From Neorhizobium populisoli (GTDB lineage: Bacteria; Pseudomonadota; Alphaproteobacteria; Rhizobiales; Rhizobiaceae): DNA of 64,000 nt. This document shows positions 42,494 to 51,985 of this stretch, in pieces. The DNA lies in contig NZ_JAHYCB010000001.1 of NCBI RefSeq assembly GCF_019430945.1, positions 802,002 to 866,001 of the forward strand. The letters are read 5' to 3'. Numbering within the stretch: position 1 is the first letter of the stretch; each line of letters begins with the position of its first letter. Under the pieces are notes generated by a model. It searched no databases, was not told where the DNA came from, and was given only the letters and a program-made list of their open reading frames with translations. The position numbers and the translations under genes are program-made.

Positions 42494-43246
42494 TCAGCCA
42501 GCCTGCCGTTCCGGCTTATCCGCCAAGGCTTTCAGCGCCGCCTGCACGAAACCGTCGCGGGCGGCGTTTTCCGTCAGGCCGCGTGGTTCGTAGACGTGAC
42601 GATGCAGAAAATGACCGGTGAGCCGGAAGGCAGCGGCCATGCTCTCGCGATCTGCAGAATGCACCGCCGCCTCGCCCAGAAAGCCCGGCAGAGCCAACAT
42701 GCGGTCGTGATAGGGAGCGCCGGCATCACGCGAGACGGCGCGGCCGCTTTTCGGTGAAACATAGACCAGATCCCGCCGGATACCGGTCGCAGCGCATTCG
42801 GAGAGATCGAGGCCGAAGCCGAGGTCGTTCAGCACAGCAAGCTCGAAACGCACGAAAAGCTCGCCGGCATCGGCCGGGTCGTCCATCGTGTCGAGGATGA
42901 CGTCGAGTGCTTCGAAGAGATGCGGATGAGGGTCCCGCTCGGGCAGAAGCCGCAGCAGCGCGCCCATCGCCTGCACGCCATACACGGCGGTGGCGGTTTC
43001 CATCAGCTTGGCGGCGCGAAGGCGGACCGGCTCCAGCTTGAATTCTCCGAGATGTTCGTCAAGCCGGGCCCGCCAAACGGCTTCGACCTTGTTGCCAGGC
43101 TGCAGCACGGGTTGCATGGCGCGCGAGCGGCCGGAGCGCACCATGCCGAGATGCCGGCCGCGCTCACGGGTCATCAGCTCGGCAATGACGCTCGTCTCGC
43201 CGTGGCGTTTGACGCCTATAATGATCGCTTCGTCCTGCCATTGCAT
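42494..43246 (-). CDS. recO: DNA repair protein RecO
   Basis: A 250-residue protein starting [17 protein letters not shown], the N-terminal OB-fold of RecO. The C-terminal helical part ([22 protein letters not shown]...) and the [15 protein letters not shown] segment are also RecO. It loads RecA onto single-stranded DNA through the RecFOR pathway and helps anneal strands. The frame stays open far upstream, but RecO begins here. In many relatives recO lies next to era; here era is about 1.5 kb away. Confidence 0.93.
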   Translation of the reverse strand: MQWQDEAIIIGVKRHGETSVIAELMTRERGRHLGMVRSGRSRAMQPVLQPGNKVEAVWRARLDEHLGEFKLEPVRLRAAKLMETATAVYGVQAMGALLRLLPERDPHPHLFEALDVILDTMDDPADAGELFVRFELAVLNDLGFGLDLSECAATGIRRDLVYVSPKSGRAVSRDAGAPYHDRMLALPGFLGEAAVHSADRESMAAAFRLTGHFLHRHVYEPRGLTENAARDGFVQAALKALADKPERQAG

Positions 43247-43442
43247 CGGCGCATGAACTCTTTTCTGAGGTGATTCAGTTCTATCCCATAAGTGCTTCTG
43301 ACAGAATCGGTTTCTCGCAATTAACCTGTTCGCCCACGGCTTGCCGGGTTCTGCCGAAGCCCTTGGAACAAATCGGGTGAGATTCGGATTTCCCCGCCGA
43401 ATATGGCGATTACAATCGCCTGACGCGCCTGACGCCACACCC

Positions 43443-43459
43443 GGCCGGATTATCCGGCC
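43443..43459. other. short inverted repeat upstream of a signal-peptide gene
   Basis: GGCCGGA (43443-43449) pairs with TCCGGCC (43453-43459) around a TTA loop. It is close to the start of the next gene and may be a leader hairpin. No T run follows. Confidence 0.35.
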
Positions 43460-43480
43460 TATCACCTGGGGGATACCCGA

Positions 43481-43876
43481 ATGAAACGTACTCTTCTCGC
43501 CGTCGCGCTTGCCACCCTTCCCGCGAGCTTCATTTCCGCGCCGCCAGCGCTTGCCCAATCGCCGCAGCTGGAACAGGCATGCGTTGCCGTCGCCAAGAGC
43601 TTTCTGCTGGTGCCGAACATCAAGACCGGCATCGTACAGTCCTTCCCCGAGCTCGATCCGCCCGGCGCCCGGCTGACCTATTCGACCCGCGAAGACGCCA
43701 AGCCCACCGATTTCAACAACGAGATCGAATGCGAGTTCGACAAGGCGCAGGCGCCCTTCAGCCTGCTGCGTTTCTGCATTTCGAAAACCTGCTATGGCTC
43801 CAATGAACAGGAGCAGGAAAACCGCCGCCGCTACCAGGAGGTAAAGGCGCTGATGGACCGGCAACAGAAGAAATAA
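43481..43876 (+). CDS. exported small protein, 131 aa
   Basis: A 131-residue protein with a clean signal peptide (cleavage after PALAQ or near it). The mature part has Cys residues at ~34, ~85, ~99 and ~104 that may form disulfides, ending in a charged Lys/Gln-rich helix. GGGGGA precedes the ATG. Not recognised. It is convergent with the PAS-domain gene. Confidence 0.7.
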   Translation: MKRTLLAVALATLPASFISAPPALAQSPQLEQACVAVAKSFLLVPNIKTGIVQSFPELDPPGARLTYSTREDAKPTDFNNEIECEFDKAQAPFSLLRFCISKTCYGSNEQEQENRRRYQEVKALMDRQQKK

Positions 43877-43885
43877 GCTGACCGG

Positions 43886-44401
43886 TCAGCGCCGCGTATT
43901 CTGGCCAAGCACGTTCAGGGCGGAGGTCAGGTAACGCGCGGCGAGCGCATGGCGTCGCTTGGTGGCGATGCCGAGCGCCGCGCGACAATGGCTCTCCAGC
44001 GGATCGCGGGAGACGTCACCGGCCTCTTGCGGCATGATGGTGCAGGTGCCGCTATATATGGATGGCACGCCATCGGCATCGCGAAGACACCGGCCGATCG
44101 CATGGATATGAATTTTGCGGCCATTCGGATGGGTCAGGCGATAGTCGCATTGAAACTGCTCGCCTGTGATGATGGCGTGATGCACAGCCTTGGCCAGCAT
44201 CTGCTTGTCGCCATCGTCGACATAACGGATCACAACCTCGATCGGTGCTCCGAGAGCAAGCTCCTTCACCGAGATGCCGAATATATCGGCGATCACCTCG
44301 TCGCCATGGACGCGGTTTTCCGGGACGCTCCAACTGTAAAATCCGATCAGCGCAATGTTCTGAACACCGATATCTCCGTCCAAAACGCGGGCGTCAGTCA
44401 T
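43886..44401 (-). CDS. single PAS-domain protein
   Basis: A 171-residue protein. Residues ~14-125 form a PAS fold of the PAS_3 type (WSVPENRVHGDEVIADIFGI, RYVDDGDKQMLAKAVHHAIITGEQFQCDYRL, GRCLRDADGVPSIYSGTCT). No kinase or output domain follows; the C-terminal tail of about 45 residues is basic. It may be a regulatory subunit or ligand sensor acting with a separate protein. GGAGG seven bases before the ATG is strong. Confidence 0.85.
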   Translation of the reverse strand: MTDARVLDGDIGVQNIALIGFYSWSVPENRVHGDEVIADIFGISVKELALGAPIEVVIRYVDDGDKQMLAKAVHHAIITGEQFQCDYRLTHPNGRKIHIHAIGRCLRDADGVPSIYSGTCTIMPQEAGDVSRDPLESHCRAALGIATKRRHALAARYLTSALNVLGQNTRR

Positions 44402-44731
44402 GTCGGGACCTCCGATTCACACACTCAGGAAACCAGTATCACATTGCATATTTTAGCAGTTACCAATAGTTGCATATTGGCGCTAAACCGATGAAAATAC
44501 GAGGAAATCAACTTTATATCGTGATATAGAGTCGCATTTCAACCGATGATGGACATCAGGTTGAAGCCGAGCTCCTCGTCATGGAGCAAATGGGGGGGGA
44601 AATGAGGTGTCTTCCGCCCTTTCAAGGCGCCAGATTGGCCTCAGCAAGCAATGTTTCCCGATTTCGCTCCGGCAAATCGCCTCGCTCCACGAATCGCTCA
44701 GGTGTCTCATGCCGCCCGGACGGGCTGCGTG
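44402..44731. other. intergenic region with AT-rich repeats
   Basis: A 330-base gap between the PAS-domain gene start and the era stop. TTGCATATT occurs at 44444-44452 and again at 44470-44478; CCAATA/TATTGG (44463-44480) and TATATC/GATATA (44515-44528) are inverted repeats. These probably form the PAS-gene promoter. I see no gene in the rest, where the sequence is ordinary GC-rich. Confidence 0.4.
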
Positions 44732-45688
44732 TTACCCTTTGGGGAACTCGAGGCCCATTTCGCGGAAGCGCTCGGGGTCATCACCCCAGTTCTCGCGAAC
44801 CTTGACGAACAGGAAGAGATGCACCGTCTGTTCGAGGATTTCCATCAGCTCCTTGCGCGAGGCGGTCGAGATCGATTTGATCGCCTCGCCATTCTTGCCG
44901 AGCGCGATCTTCTTCTGGCTGTCGCGCTCCACATAGATGACCTGTTCGATGCGCACCGAACCGTCCTTGCGTTCCTCCCACTTCTCCGTCTCAACATGCG
45001 AGGAATAGGGAAGTTCCTGGTGAAGGCGCAGGAAAAGCTTTTCGCGGGTGATTTCGGCCGCGAGCTGGCGCATCGGCAGGTCAGAAATCTGGTCTTCCGG
45101 ATAATACCAAGGACCTTCCGGCAGTTCCTTGGCCAGATAGTCCATCAGGTCGTCGCAGCCGGAACCGGTGGTCGCGGAAATCATGAACGTTCGCTCGAAA
45201 GTCACGAACTCGTTTGCCGCAGCTGCGAGCTTCAACAGGTCTTCGCGATCGACGCGGTCGATCTTGTTGAGCACCAGGATCTTCGGCTGATGAACTTCCT
45301 TCAGGCCTTCGAGGATCGCTTCCGCGTCACCCCGGATGCCGCGCTCGGCATCGATCAGCAGCATGATGAAGTCGGCATCCTTGGCGCCGCCCCAGGCGGT
45401 CGTCACCATGGCGCGGTCGAGCCTGCGGCGCGGCTTGAAGATGCCGGGCGTATCCATGAAGACGATCTGGGCGTTGTCGTGAATGGCGATGCCGCGCACG
45501 ATGGCGCGCGTCGTCTGGACCTTATGGCTGACGATCGACACCTTGGCGCCGACGAGACGGTTGACCAGCGTCGACTTGCCCGCATTGGTCGGGCCAATCA
45601 GCGCCACGAAACCGGAATGCGTCGGGCCTGCTGCGCCGGCTTCGTGTTCCTCGCCTGCGATGTGTTCGTTATCGGTCATATCGTCCAT
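44732..45688 (-). CDS. era: GTPase Era
   Basis: A 318-residue GTPase with an acidic N-terminal extension (about 20 residues, alternative ATG at 45679). The G domain has G1 IGPTNAGKS, G3 DTPGI and G4 NKID; the C-terminal KH domain has the conserved VEKWEERKDGSVRIEQVIYVERDSQK and the KIALGKNGEAIKSI motif that binds 16S rRNA. It assists small-subunit assembly. It follows rnc by 15 bases in the lepB-rnc-era operon. Confidence 0.95.
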   Translation of the reverse strand: MDDMTDNEHIAGEEHEAGAAGPTHSGFVALIGPTNAGKSTLVNRLVGAKVSIVSHKVQTTRAIVRGIAIHDNAQIVFMDTPGIFKPRRRLDRAMVTTAWGGAKDADFIMLLIDAERGIRGDAEAILEGLKEVHQPKILVLNKIDRVDREDLLKLAAAANEFVTFERTFMISATTGSGCDDLMDYLAKELPEGPWYYPEDQISDLPMRQLAAEITREKLFLRLHQELPYSSHVETEKWEERKDGSVRIEQVIYVERDSQKKIALGKNGEAIKSISTASRKELMEILEQTVHLFLFVKVRENWGDDPERFREMGLEFPKG

Positions 45689-45703
45689 TTCGTTGTTAAA
45701 CAG

Positions 45704-46417
45704 TCATTGTCCGGCGGGCTTCTGCCACACGCCTTCGCGTTCGAGCATCTTGGTGGCGGCCACCTGTTCGGCGGCCCGCTTGGAGCGGTCTATGCCGGTT
45801 TCCGGCGAAACACCCTGCACGTCCACCGTCACGGTGAAGCGCGGATCATGATCCGGTCCGGAGCGGTCGTCCACCCTGTAGGCGGGCGTCAGGCCGAATT
45901 TCGCATGCGCCCATTCCTGCAGCTCGGTCTTGGCATCGCGCCTTGCGCCGTCCGCACGGGTGGCGCGGCCCTCCCAATGCTTCAGAATGAAGGCGCGGGC
46001 CACTTCCAGCCCCGCATCCAGATAGATCGCAGCAATCAGACTTTCCACCACATCGGCGCGCACATTCATCATGCGCTTGCCGGTCAGTTTCTTGACGTCG
46101 GCGCCGGTGCGGATGAAGCGATGCAGCTCCAATTCATCAGCGACGGCCGCGCAGCTATCCGCGCTGACCAGCTGGTTGAGGCGAACCGAAAGCTCGCCCT
46201 CTTCCGCCGCCTTGAACGTCCTGAACAGCAGTTCAGCGACGCAGAGACCGAGAACCCGGTCGCCCAGAAACTCCAGGCGCTCGTAATTTGCATTCTTGGC
46301 CGTACCGGTGCTGGCATGCGTCAGCGCCCGGTCCAGCCACTGCTTGTCGACGAACTCATGGCCGATGGCTTTTTCAAGCTGGCCGCGATCCTCCGCCGAA
46401 AGCGCCTTTGCCTTCAT
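45704..46417 (-). CDS. rnc: ribonuclease III
   Basis: A 237-residue protein with the RNase III catalytic domain (YERLEFLGDRVLGL, the metal-binding core with Glu and Asp) and a C-terminal double-stranded RNA-binding domain (KTELQEWAHAKFGLTPAYR ... ATKMLEREG). The start at 46417 overlaps the lepB stop by one base (TGATG). It cuts double-stranded RNA in rRNA precursors and mRNA. The catalytic-helix box has Arg where many have Ser. Confidence 0.95.
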   Translation of the reverse strand: MKAKALSAEDRGQLEKAIGHEFVDKQWLDRALTHASTGTAKNANYERLEFLGDRVLGLCVAELLFRTFKAAEEGELSVRLNQLVSADSCAAVADELELHRFIRTGADVKKLTGKRMMNVRADVVESLIAAIYLDAGLEVARAFILKHWEGRATRADGARRDAKTELQEWAHAKFGLTPAYRVDDRSGPDHDPRFTVTVDVQGVSPETGIDRSKRAAEQVAATKMLEREGVWQKPAGQ

Positions 46418-47163
46418 CACCGCACGACCTTGAAGATACGGTCCCAACGCATGTTGGTCGGCCACTTCCAGATTTCGCGGAAGGACGTGTCGTTGCCGAG
46501 CGAGAAGAAGATGACGCTGGCGCGGCCGACAAGATTTTCAGCCGGCACGTAACCGACGTCGAAACGGCTGTCGAGCGAGTTGTCGCGGTTGTCGCCCATG
46601 AAGAAATAGTGGCCGGCCGGAACGACGAATTCCTGGGTATTGTCGCCGCGGCCCATGCCCTCGTCGAGCGAGTCATAGGTCACGCCGTTTTCCAGCGTTT
46701 CGCGGAAGACCGGCACGTTGACACCCGGATCCTTAGAGTAGTCGGAGGTGAAAGCGCCATCCGGCTGCTTCGGAACCGGCTTGCCGTTGATATGCAGCAC
46801 ACCGTTGATCATCTGCACCTTGTCGCCCGGCAGGCCGATCAGGCGCTTGATATAGTCAATGTCCGGCTGGCTCGGCAGACGGAAGACGATGACGTCACCT
46901 CGCTTCGGCTCGCTGAATTCAAGAACGCGTCCGGAAAACAGGTTCGGCGAGAAAGGCAGCGAATATTTCGAATAACCGTAAGCGAACTTGTTGACGAAGA
47001 TATAGTCGCCGACCAGCAGCGTCGGCATCATCGAGCCGGACGGAATGGTGAAGGGCTGGAACAGCACGGTGCGGATGACCATCGCAAGCAGCAAGGCCTG
47101 GATAATGACCTTGATGTTTTCCCAGAGACCGTTCTGCGACTTCGTATCGGCGTTATCGGACAC
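46417..47163 (-). CDS. lepB: signal peptidase I
   Basis: A 248-residue membrane peptidase with one N-terminal helix. Ser in FTIPSGSMMPTL is the nucleophile and Lys in DYIKRLIGLPGD the general base; the GDNRDNSLDSR box is present. It removes signal peptides at the outer side of the inner membrane. The GTG at 47163 fits the family length; an ATG at 47199 would add 12 residues. First of the lepB-rnc-era set. Confidence 0.93.
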   Translation of the reverse strand: MSDNADTKSQNGLWENIKVIIQALLLAMVIRTVLFQPFTIPSGSMMPTLLVGDYIFVNKFAYGYSKYSLPFSPNLFSGRVLEFSEPKRGDVIVFRLPSQPDIDYIKRLIGLPGDKVQMINGVLHINGKPVPKQPDGAFTSDYSKDPGVNVPVFRETLENGVTYDSLDEGMGRGDNTQEFVVPAGHYFFMGDNRDNSLDSRFDVGYVPAENLVGRASVIFFSLGNDTSFREIWKWPTNMRWDRIFKVVR

Positions 47164-47254
47164 GTTTGAAGACTTTCTATTTCCTACGGAGTGCCGCATT
47201 CTCTAAACTTTTCCCGGAGCCGCGGCAATGGCCCATCGGGTCACAGGCGGCTGA

Positions 47255-47659
47255 TCAGGATGCGACGGGCCTGGCCTCAATCACCACGAAGGCCTGGGCA
47301 TAGGGGTAATCGTCAGTAATGGTAATGTGGATGAGCGGTTCGTGGCCGGCCGGCATCATTTCGGCCAGACGTTCGCCGGCACCATTGGTCAAGACCATGG
47401 TCGGACGGCCGCCGGGCAGGTTGACGACACCCATGTCCTTCCAGAACACGCCGTTGGCAATGCCGGTGCCGAGTGCCTTGGAACAGGCTTCCTTGGCGGC
47501 GAAACGCTTGGCGTAAGAAGCTGCGCGGTTCTGCCTGCGGTCGGATTTCGCCCGTTCGATTTCGGTGAAACAGCGATGGGTAAAGCGCTCGCCGAAACGT
47601 TCGATGGATTTTTCGACGCGTCTTATGTCGATCAGGTCGCTGCCCAGGCCGATGATCAT
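47255..47659 (-). CDS. acpS: holo-[acyl-carrier-protein] synthase
   Basis: A 134-residue enzyme. The start [16 protein letters not shown] carries the first metal-binding Asp, and [14 protein letters not shown] the second site. It transfers phosphopantetheine from CoA to acyl carrier protein. AAGGA eight bases before the ATG at 47659 supports the start. The gene lies between a DUF2062 gene and lepB, a common order in this group. Confidence 0.95.
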   Translation of the reverse strand: MIIGLGSDLIDIRRVEKSIERFGERFTHRCFTEIERAKSDRRQNRAASYAKRFAAKEACSKALGTGIANGVFWKDMGVVNLPGGRPTMVLTNGAGERLAEMMPAGHEPLIHITITDDYPYAQAFVVIEARPVAS

Positions 47660-47682
47660 GAATTTTCCTTGAAGCCGGATTT

Positions 47683-48243
47683 TCAGGCTGACTTGAGCAT
47701 TCCGGCCCGCGCAGTCAAGCGTTCCATCCGGCGATTGCGGAAACTGCGCACAGCCCAATAGGTGCCGGCATAGAAGATGGCGCCGCTGATCAGACCCGGC
47801 GGAATGGCGCCGATCACCATCGGCTCCAGAATAGGACGCCACAGCTGGGTGATATCCAGGTGATGGAAAAGCTGGCCGAGATCGAGATTGTCATGCCCTG
47901 CCGGATCATGACCGAGGATCGTCGCGCCGATCTTCCAGGTCAGCGGCCAGATGATCGGACAGGTGATCGGATTGGCAAACGTGGTGCCGATCGCCGCGGC
48001 GATCATGCTGCCGCCGAGCAGATAAGCGATCGGGATGGCAAACAGCACGTGAAATCCGAGAAACGGCGTCCAGGCGCTGATGACGCCGACCGCCACGCCG
48101 GCAGCGACCGCGTGCGGCGAGCCGCCGATGCGCATCACTTTCAGACGGTAATATTCGACCATGCGGCGAAAGCCCTTGGGAGGCAGGATGGCGCGGCGTA
48201 GTCTTTCACGAAATGCAAGCGGTGTACGGCGGCGAAACGGCAT
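47683..48243 (-). CDS. DUF2062 membrane protein
   Basis: A 186-residue protein of the DUF2062 family: a basic N-terminus ([27 protein letters not shown]), then membrane segments with [28 protein letters not shown] and [17 protein letters not shown], which are diagnostic. Function unknown. It is 23 bases upstream of acpS on the same strand and probably co-transcribed. Confidence 0.9.
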   Translation of the reverse strand: MPFRRRTPLAFRERLRRAILPPKGFRRMVEYYRLKVMRIGGSPHAVAAGVAVGVISAWTPFLGFHVLFAIPIAYLLGGSMIAAAIGTTFANPITCPIIWPLTWKIGATILGHDPAGHDNLDLGQLFHHLDITQLWRPILEPMVIGAIPPGLISGAIFYAGTYWAVRSFRNRRMERLTARAGMLKSA

Positions 48244-48485
48244 TTGCAGATCTGGCTTCGTATCGGTTTCAATGGCCGGGATTTTAATCGACCGGCACCG
48301 GGAATCTCATCATCAATTATGCTCTCATAGCGGAGCCTGAAGATGATGGCAAAAATTGGCCGCTGTATCGGATCGGCCTGCGACGCATTTACCGATCATA
48401 CCACCCGCCCATTGACGGGCGACACCTGCCGACCGCGCGGATACCCGGCGCGGCACGGACAATCATCAAACTATTCCGAGGCGGA

Positions 48486-48641
48486 TCAGAGACCCGACTT
48501 GCGGAACATACCACGGTCGATCTGGCGCATGCGGAATTCGAGATCGATCCGGTCACGGGATTCGTTCAGGTAAGCAATCTCACGATCCTGAGTGCTCGGG
48601 ACGCGGAAGGCGCGGGCGATCTTGCGGACTTGGTCAAACAT
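48486..48641 (-). CDS. DUF3563-like small protein
   Basis: A 51-residue protein (MFDQVRKIARAFRVPSTQD...), with the DREIAYLNESRDRIDLEFRMRQID core resembling the DUF3563 family. Helical, charged and soluble. The start at 48641 follows a GAAGA site; an ATG 12 codons upstream is possible. The function is unknown. Confidence 0.7.
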   Translation of the reverse strand: MFDQVRKIARAFRVPSTQDREIAYLNESRDRIDLEFRMRQIDRGMFRKSGL

Positions 48642-48791
48642 AATGTCTTCTTTCTCTCTCATATTGCACTGCAGCAATATAAGATGAGATCTCGCATTCT
48701 ACCAACGCGGGAACAGCCGACCAGACATGCGCCAGAAGCATGGCACACTGCCAATGTGCTTGGCTATTGAGCAAATATTGCGCGACAAGCG

Positions 48792-48890
48792 CTAGCGGCG
48801 GTGATCGGTTTCACCGACCCAAAGCCGCATGTTTGCCGTCCGTCTGATGACGAGGCGGCTAAGAACGAAGGCGACAAGCAGCCATGCCAT
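48792..48890 (-). CDS. possible 32-residue membrane peptide downstream of rsh
   Basis: A 32-codon frame beginning MAWLLVAFVLSRLVIRR, nine bases after the rsh stop. One short hydrophobic helix and a charged tail. No clear ribosome binding site except GAG eight bases upstream. It could be a small membrane peptide co-transcribed with rsh or a chance frame. Not recognised. Confidence 0.25.
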   Translation of the reverse strand: MAWLLVAFVLSRLVIRRTANMRLWVGETDHRR

Positions 48891-48899
48891 CGTCAAAGC

Positions 48900-51122
48900 T
48901 CAATCATAAACCCGCTTCAAGTTCGCCACGCAATCCAGCTCTTTCAGCTGACTGAGGAGCTGGTTGAGCTGGCGCAGGTCCCAGACCTCGATATCCATCG
49001 TGATCTCGGAAAAGTCATCAGCCCTGTTTGAGCCCATGGCGAGCGTGCGGATGTTGATGTCGAGGCGCGCGACGGTTTGGGCGACGGTGGCCAGCGTGCC
49101 GGGCTCGTTCAGCGTGTTGACGGCAATCTTCGCCAGGAAGCGGGATTTGTTGGCTTCGTCCAGATCCCAGCGCACGTCGATCCAGCGTTCCGGCTGATCA
49201 TCGAAGCGCTGAAGGGCCGGCGCCTGGATCGGGTAGATGGTGATGCCCTTGCCCTTTTCCATGATGCCGACGATGCGGTCGCCGGGGACAGCGCCGCTCG
49301 GGGCGAAATGGACGTCCATATTGGCGGCGAGACCGCGGATCGGCAGCGGGTCTGGGCCGGCTTCGACTTCTTCCGGTTCGACGCGGCGCTGGTTCGGCAG
49401 CTTGAAGACCATGCCGGTGGCGCTCTGCATGTTGAACCAGCCGTCGTCGGCCGACGGTTTCACGGTGACGCGCTCGTCCTTATAATCCGGGAAGACGGCG
49501 CGAAGCACGTCGAGCGAGGAAAGCTCGCCGCGGCCAACGGCGGCAATCGCGTCCTCGACATCCTTGTGAGCCAGACGATGCAGCGCAGGCTTCAGCGCCT
49601 CGCGGGAAAACACCTTGCCGGCGCGCTCGAACGTGCGTTCCAGGATGCGATGGCCGAGGCCGGAATATTGCTTGCGGATGGCGATACGCGTGGCGCGGCG
49701 GATGGCCGAGCGCGCCTTGCCGGTTACAACGATCTCTTCCCAGGCGGCCGGCGGCACCTGCACGCCGGAACGGATGATCTCGACTTCGTCGCCATTGTTG
49801 AGGCGGGTGACGAGCGGCATGATGCGGCCATTGATCTTGGCGCCGACCGTGGTGTTGCCGATCGTGGTGTGGACCGCATAGGCAAAATCGATCGGCGTGG
49901 CACCGCGCGGCAGCGCAATCAGCTTGCCCTTCGGCGTGAAGCAGAAGACCTGGTCCTGGAAGAGTTCGAGCTTTGTGTGCTCGAGGAATTCTTCCGGATT
50001 GTCGCCCTCCGCCAGGGATTCGATTGTGTGGCGCAGCCAGGAATACGCGTTGCTCTCCTTCGGCAGCAGTTCGCCACCCTTCACCGCCCCTCGCCCGTCC
50101 TTGTAGAGCGCATGGGCGGCGATACCGTATTCGGCGATTTCCTGCATCAGCTGGGTGCGGATTTGCGTTTCGATACGCTGGCGGGACGGGCCGACGATGG
50201 TCGTGTGGATCGAACGGTAATCGTTCTGCTTCGGGTTGGAGATGTAGTCCTTGAAGCGGCCTGGCACGACGCGCCAGCGGGTATGAACTATGCCGAGTGC
50301 CCGGTAACAGGAGGGAATGTCGCCGACGATGATGCGGAAACCGTAGACGTCCGAGAGCTGTTCGAAGGAGAGCGACTTCGACTGCATCTTGCGGAAGACC
50401 GAATAGGGCTTCTTCTGGCGGCCTTTGACAACGGCCTCAACACCATTGGCGATCAGCAGCTCGCGCAGCTCGTCCTCGATCTTCTTGATCAGGCCTTCGT
50501 TGCGGGCCGAAAGATCGGCGAGCCGGTTGGTGACGGTCTCGTGCGCTTCCGGGTTCATGTAACCGAAGGACAGCTCCTCAAGCTCGTCGCGCATGTCCTG
50601 CATGCCCATGCGGCCGGCGAGCGGCGCATAGATATCCATCGTCTCTTCGGAAATACGGGCCTTCTGCTCGGCCTTCATATGCTCAAGCGTGCGCATATTG
50701 TGCAGGCGGTCGGCGAGCTTGACGAGCAGCACGCGCACGTCGTCGGAAATGGCAAGCAGCAGCTTGCGCAGGTTTTCGGCCTGCTTGGCCTTCTTGGAAA
50801 CGAGGTCGAGCCGTTTCAGCTTGGTGAGGCCTTCGACGAGCCGGCCGATATCCTCGCCGAACAGTTCGTCAATCTCTGCGCGGGTGGCGGTGGTGTCCTC
50901 GATCGTGTCGTGCAGCAGAGCCACCGCGATGGTCGACTCGTCTAGATGCATGTCGGTGAGGATGGCAGCGACTTCCAGCGGATGCGAGATATAGGGATCG
51001 CCGCTGGCACGCTTCTGCTGGCCGTGCTTCTGCATGGCATAGACATAGGCTTTGTTCAGAAGAGCTTCGTTCGCATCGGGCTTGTACTTTTGCACCCGCT
51101 CGACGAGCTCGTATTGCCTCAT
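48900..51122 (-). CDS. rsh: bifunctional (p)ppGpp synthetase/hydrolase
   Basis: A 740-residue RelA/SpoT homologue. The HD hydrolase (YISHPLEVAAILTDM ... ALLHDTIEDT) is followed by the synthetase domain (YGFRIIVGDIPSCYRALGIVHTRW, then DYISNPKQNDYRSIHTTIVGP), TGS and the C-terminal ACT domain. It makes and breaks the alarmone of the stringent response. The start is the second of two ATGs (51122/51125), with AGGA upstream. rpoZ lies upstream in the same direction. Confidence 0.95.
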   Translation of the reverse strand: MRQYELVERVQKYKPDANEALLNKAYVYAMQKHGQQKRASGDPYISHPLEVAAILTDMHLDESTIAVALLHDTIEDTTATRAEIDELFGEDIGRLVEGLTKLKRLDLVSKKAKQAENLRKLLLAISDDVRVLLVKLADRLHNMRTLEHMKAEQKARISEETMDIYAPLAGRMGMQDMRDELEELSFGYMNPEAHETVTNRLADLSARNEGLIKKIEDELRELLIANGVEAVVKGRQKKPYSVFRKMQSKSLSFEQLSDVYGFRIIVGDIPSCYRALGIVHTRWRVVPGRFKDYISNPKQNDYRSIHTTIVGPSRQRIETQIRTQLMQEIAEYGIAAHALYKDGRGAVKGGELLPKESNAYSWLRHTIESLAEGDNPEEFLEHTKLELFQDQVFCFTPKGKLIALPRGATPIDFAYAVHTTIGNTTVGAKINGRIMPLVTRLNNGDEVEIIRSGVQVPPAAWEEIVVTGKARSAIRRATRIAIRKQYSGLGHRILERTFERAGKVFSREALKPALHRLAHKDVEDAIAAVGRGELSSLDVLRAVFPDYKDERVTVKPSADDGWFNMQSATGMVFKLPNQRRVEPEEVEAGPDPLPIRGLAANMDVHFAPSGAVPGDRIVGIMEKGKGITIYPIQAPALQRFDDQPERWIDVRWDLDEANKSRFLAKIAVNTLNEPGTLATVAQTVARLDINIRTLAMGSNRADDFSEITMDIEVWDLRQLNQLLSQLKELDCVANLKRVYD

Positions 51123-51289
51123 CATCCTGAAAAATGCCCTTGGGTAACTGGTGGCAGGAAAAGAAAAATGGCGCGCCAACCGTCAGATTGGCGCAGCCAT
51201 CATAAAACATCCAGCCAGATTAGGGCGAGAGGATGAACGAAAACTTGCTAAGCAGCAGATTCTGCTCAGCGAGGCGCTGAAGCGCCCGC

Positions 51290-51694
51290 TTAGTAATCGT
51301 CGCTCTTTTCCGGCGGCACGAGGCCTTCGATGCCGGCCAGTAGTTCCTCTTCCGACATCTGGTCGAAAGACACCGTTTCCGGTGCATCTTCATCTTCGCC
51401 ATCGGCCGCGACGGAAACGCCGCCGGCAGCGATCAGCGAAGCCGGATCGGGTTCCGGCTCGTCCACTTCCACATGCTTCTGCAGGGAGTGGATCAGGTCT
51501 TCCTTCAAGTCGTCCGGCGAAAGCGTCTCATCCGCAATTTCGCGCAGCGCAACGACCGGGTTCTTGTCATTGTCGCGGTCGATCGTGATCGAAGCGCCCT
51601 GTGAGATCTGGCGGGCACGGTGGCTGGCCAGGAGGACGAGTTCGAAACGGTTGTCGACTTTGTCAATGCAATCTTCTACTGTGACGCGGGCCAT
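51290..51694 (-). CDS. rpoZ: RNA polymerase omega subunit
   Basis: A 134-residue omega subunit starting [30 protein letters not shown], the conserved core that binds beta-prime. An acidic C-terminal tail of about 50 residues (ending EKSDDY) is usual in Alphaproteobacteria. Upstream of rsh by 167 bases on the same strand. As omega is a ppGpp-binding site in E. coli, its link to rsh is a known layout. Confidence 0.95.
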   Translation of the reverse strand: MARVTVEDCIDKVDNRFELVLLASHRARQISQGASITIDRDNDKNPVVALREIADETLSPDDLKEDLIHSLQKHVEVDEPEPDPASLIAAGGVSVAADGEDEDAPETVSFDQMSEEELLAGIEGLVPPEKSDDY

Positions 51695-51985
51695 TGCATG
51701 TCCTTTGGGTCATGGATTTCCGGGATTAACGAGCCCGATACAGCCATTGCGCGGTAAATTCAAGTTTTTCCTGCAAATTGACGATTGCCAGTTTTTGGTC
51801 GGTCTTCTGAGGAAGGCTCCTAAATTCAACTGTAAGATGCTTGGATTATCCCGAATCGTGCCATAAATGACGAATATATGAACGTTTTGTAATGTAGTGG
51901 AATAATCCGGAGATTTGAGTCACTCTATAATTGACCAAGGCTCCCCTGCCCGGCAGGTTCATAACAAAAAGGGGATGGAGACCAT

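Noticed and set aside
48343..48573. Plus-strand 76-codon frame near the DUF3563-like gene
   Set aside because: Arg-rich shadow frame overlapping the DUF3563-like gene with no supporting signal.
49077..50945. Long plus-strand frame opposite rsh
   Set aside because: Antisense to all conserved rsh domains and without a ribosome binding site or known motif.
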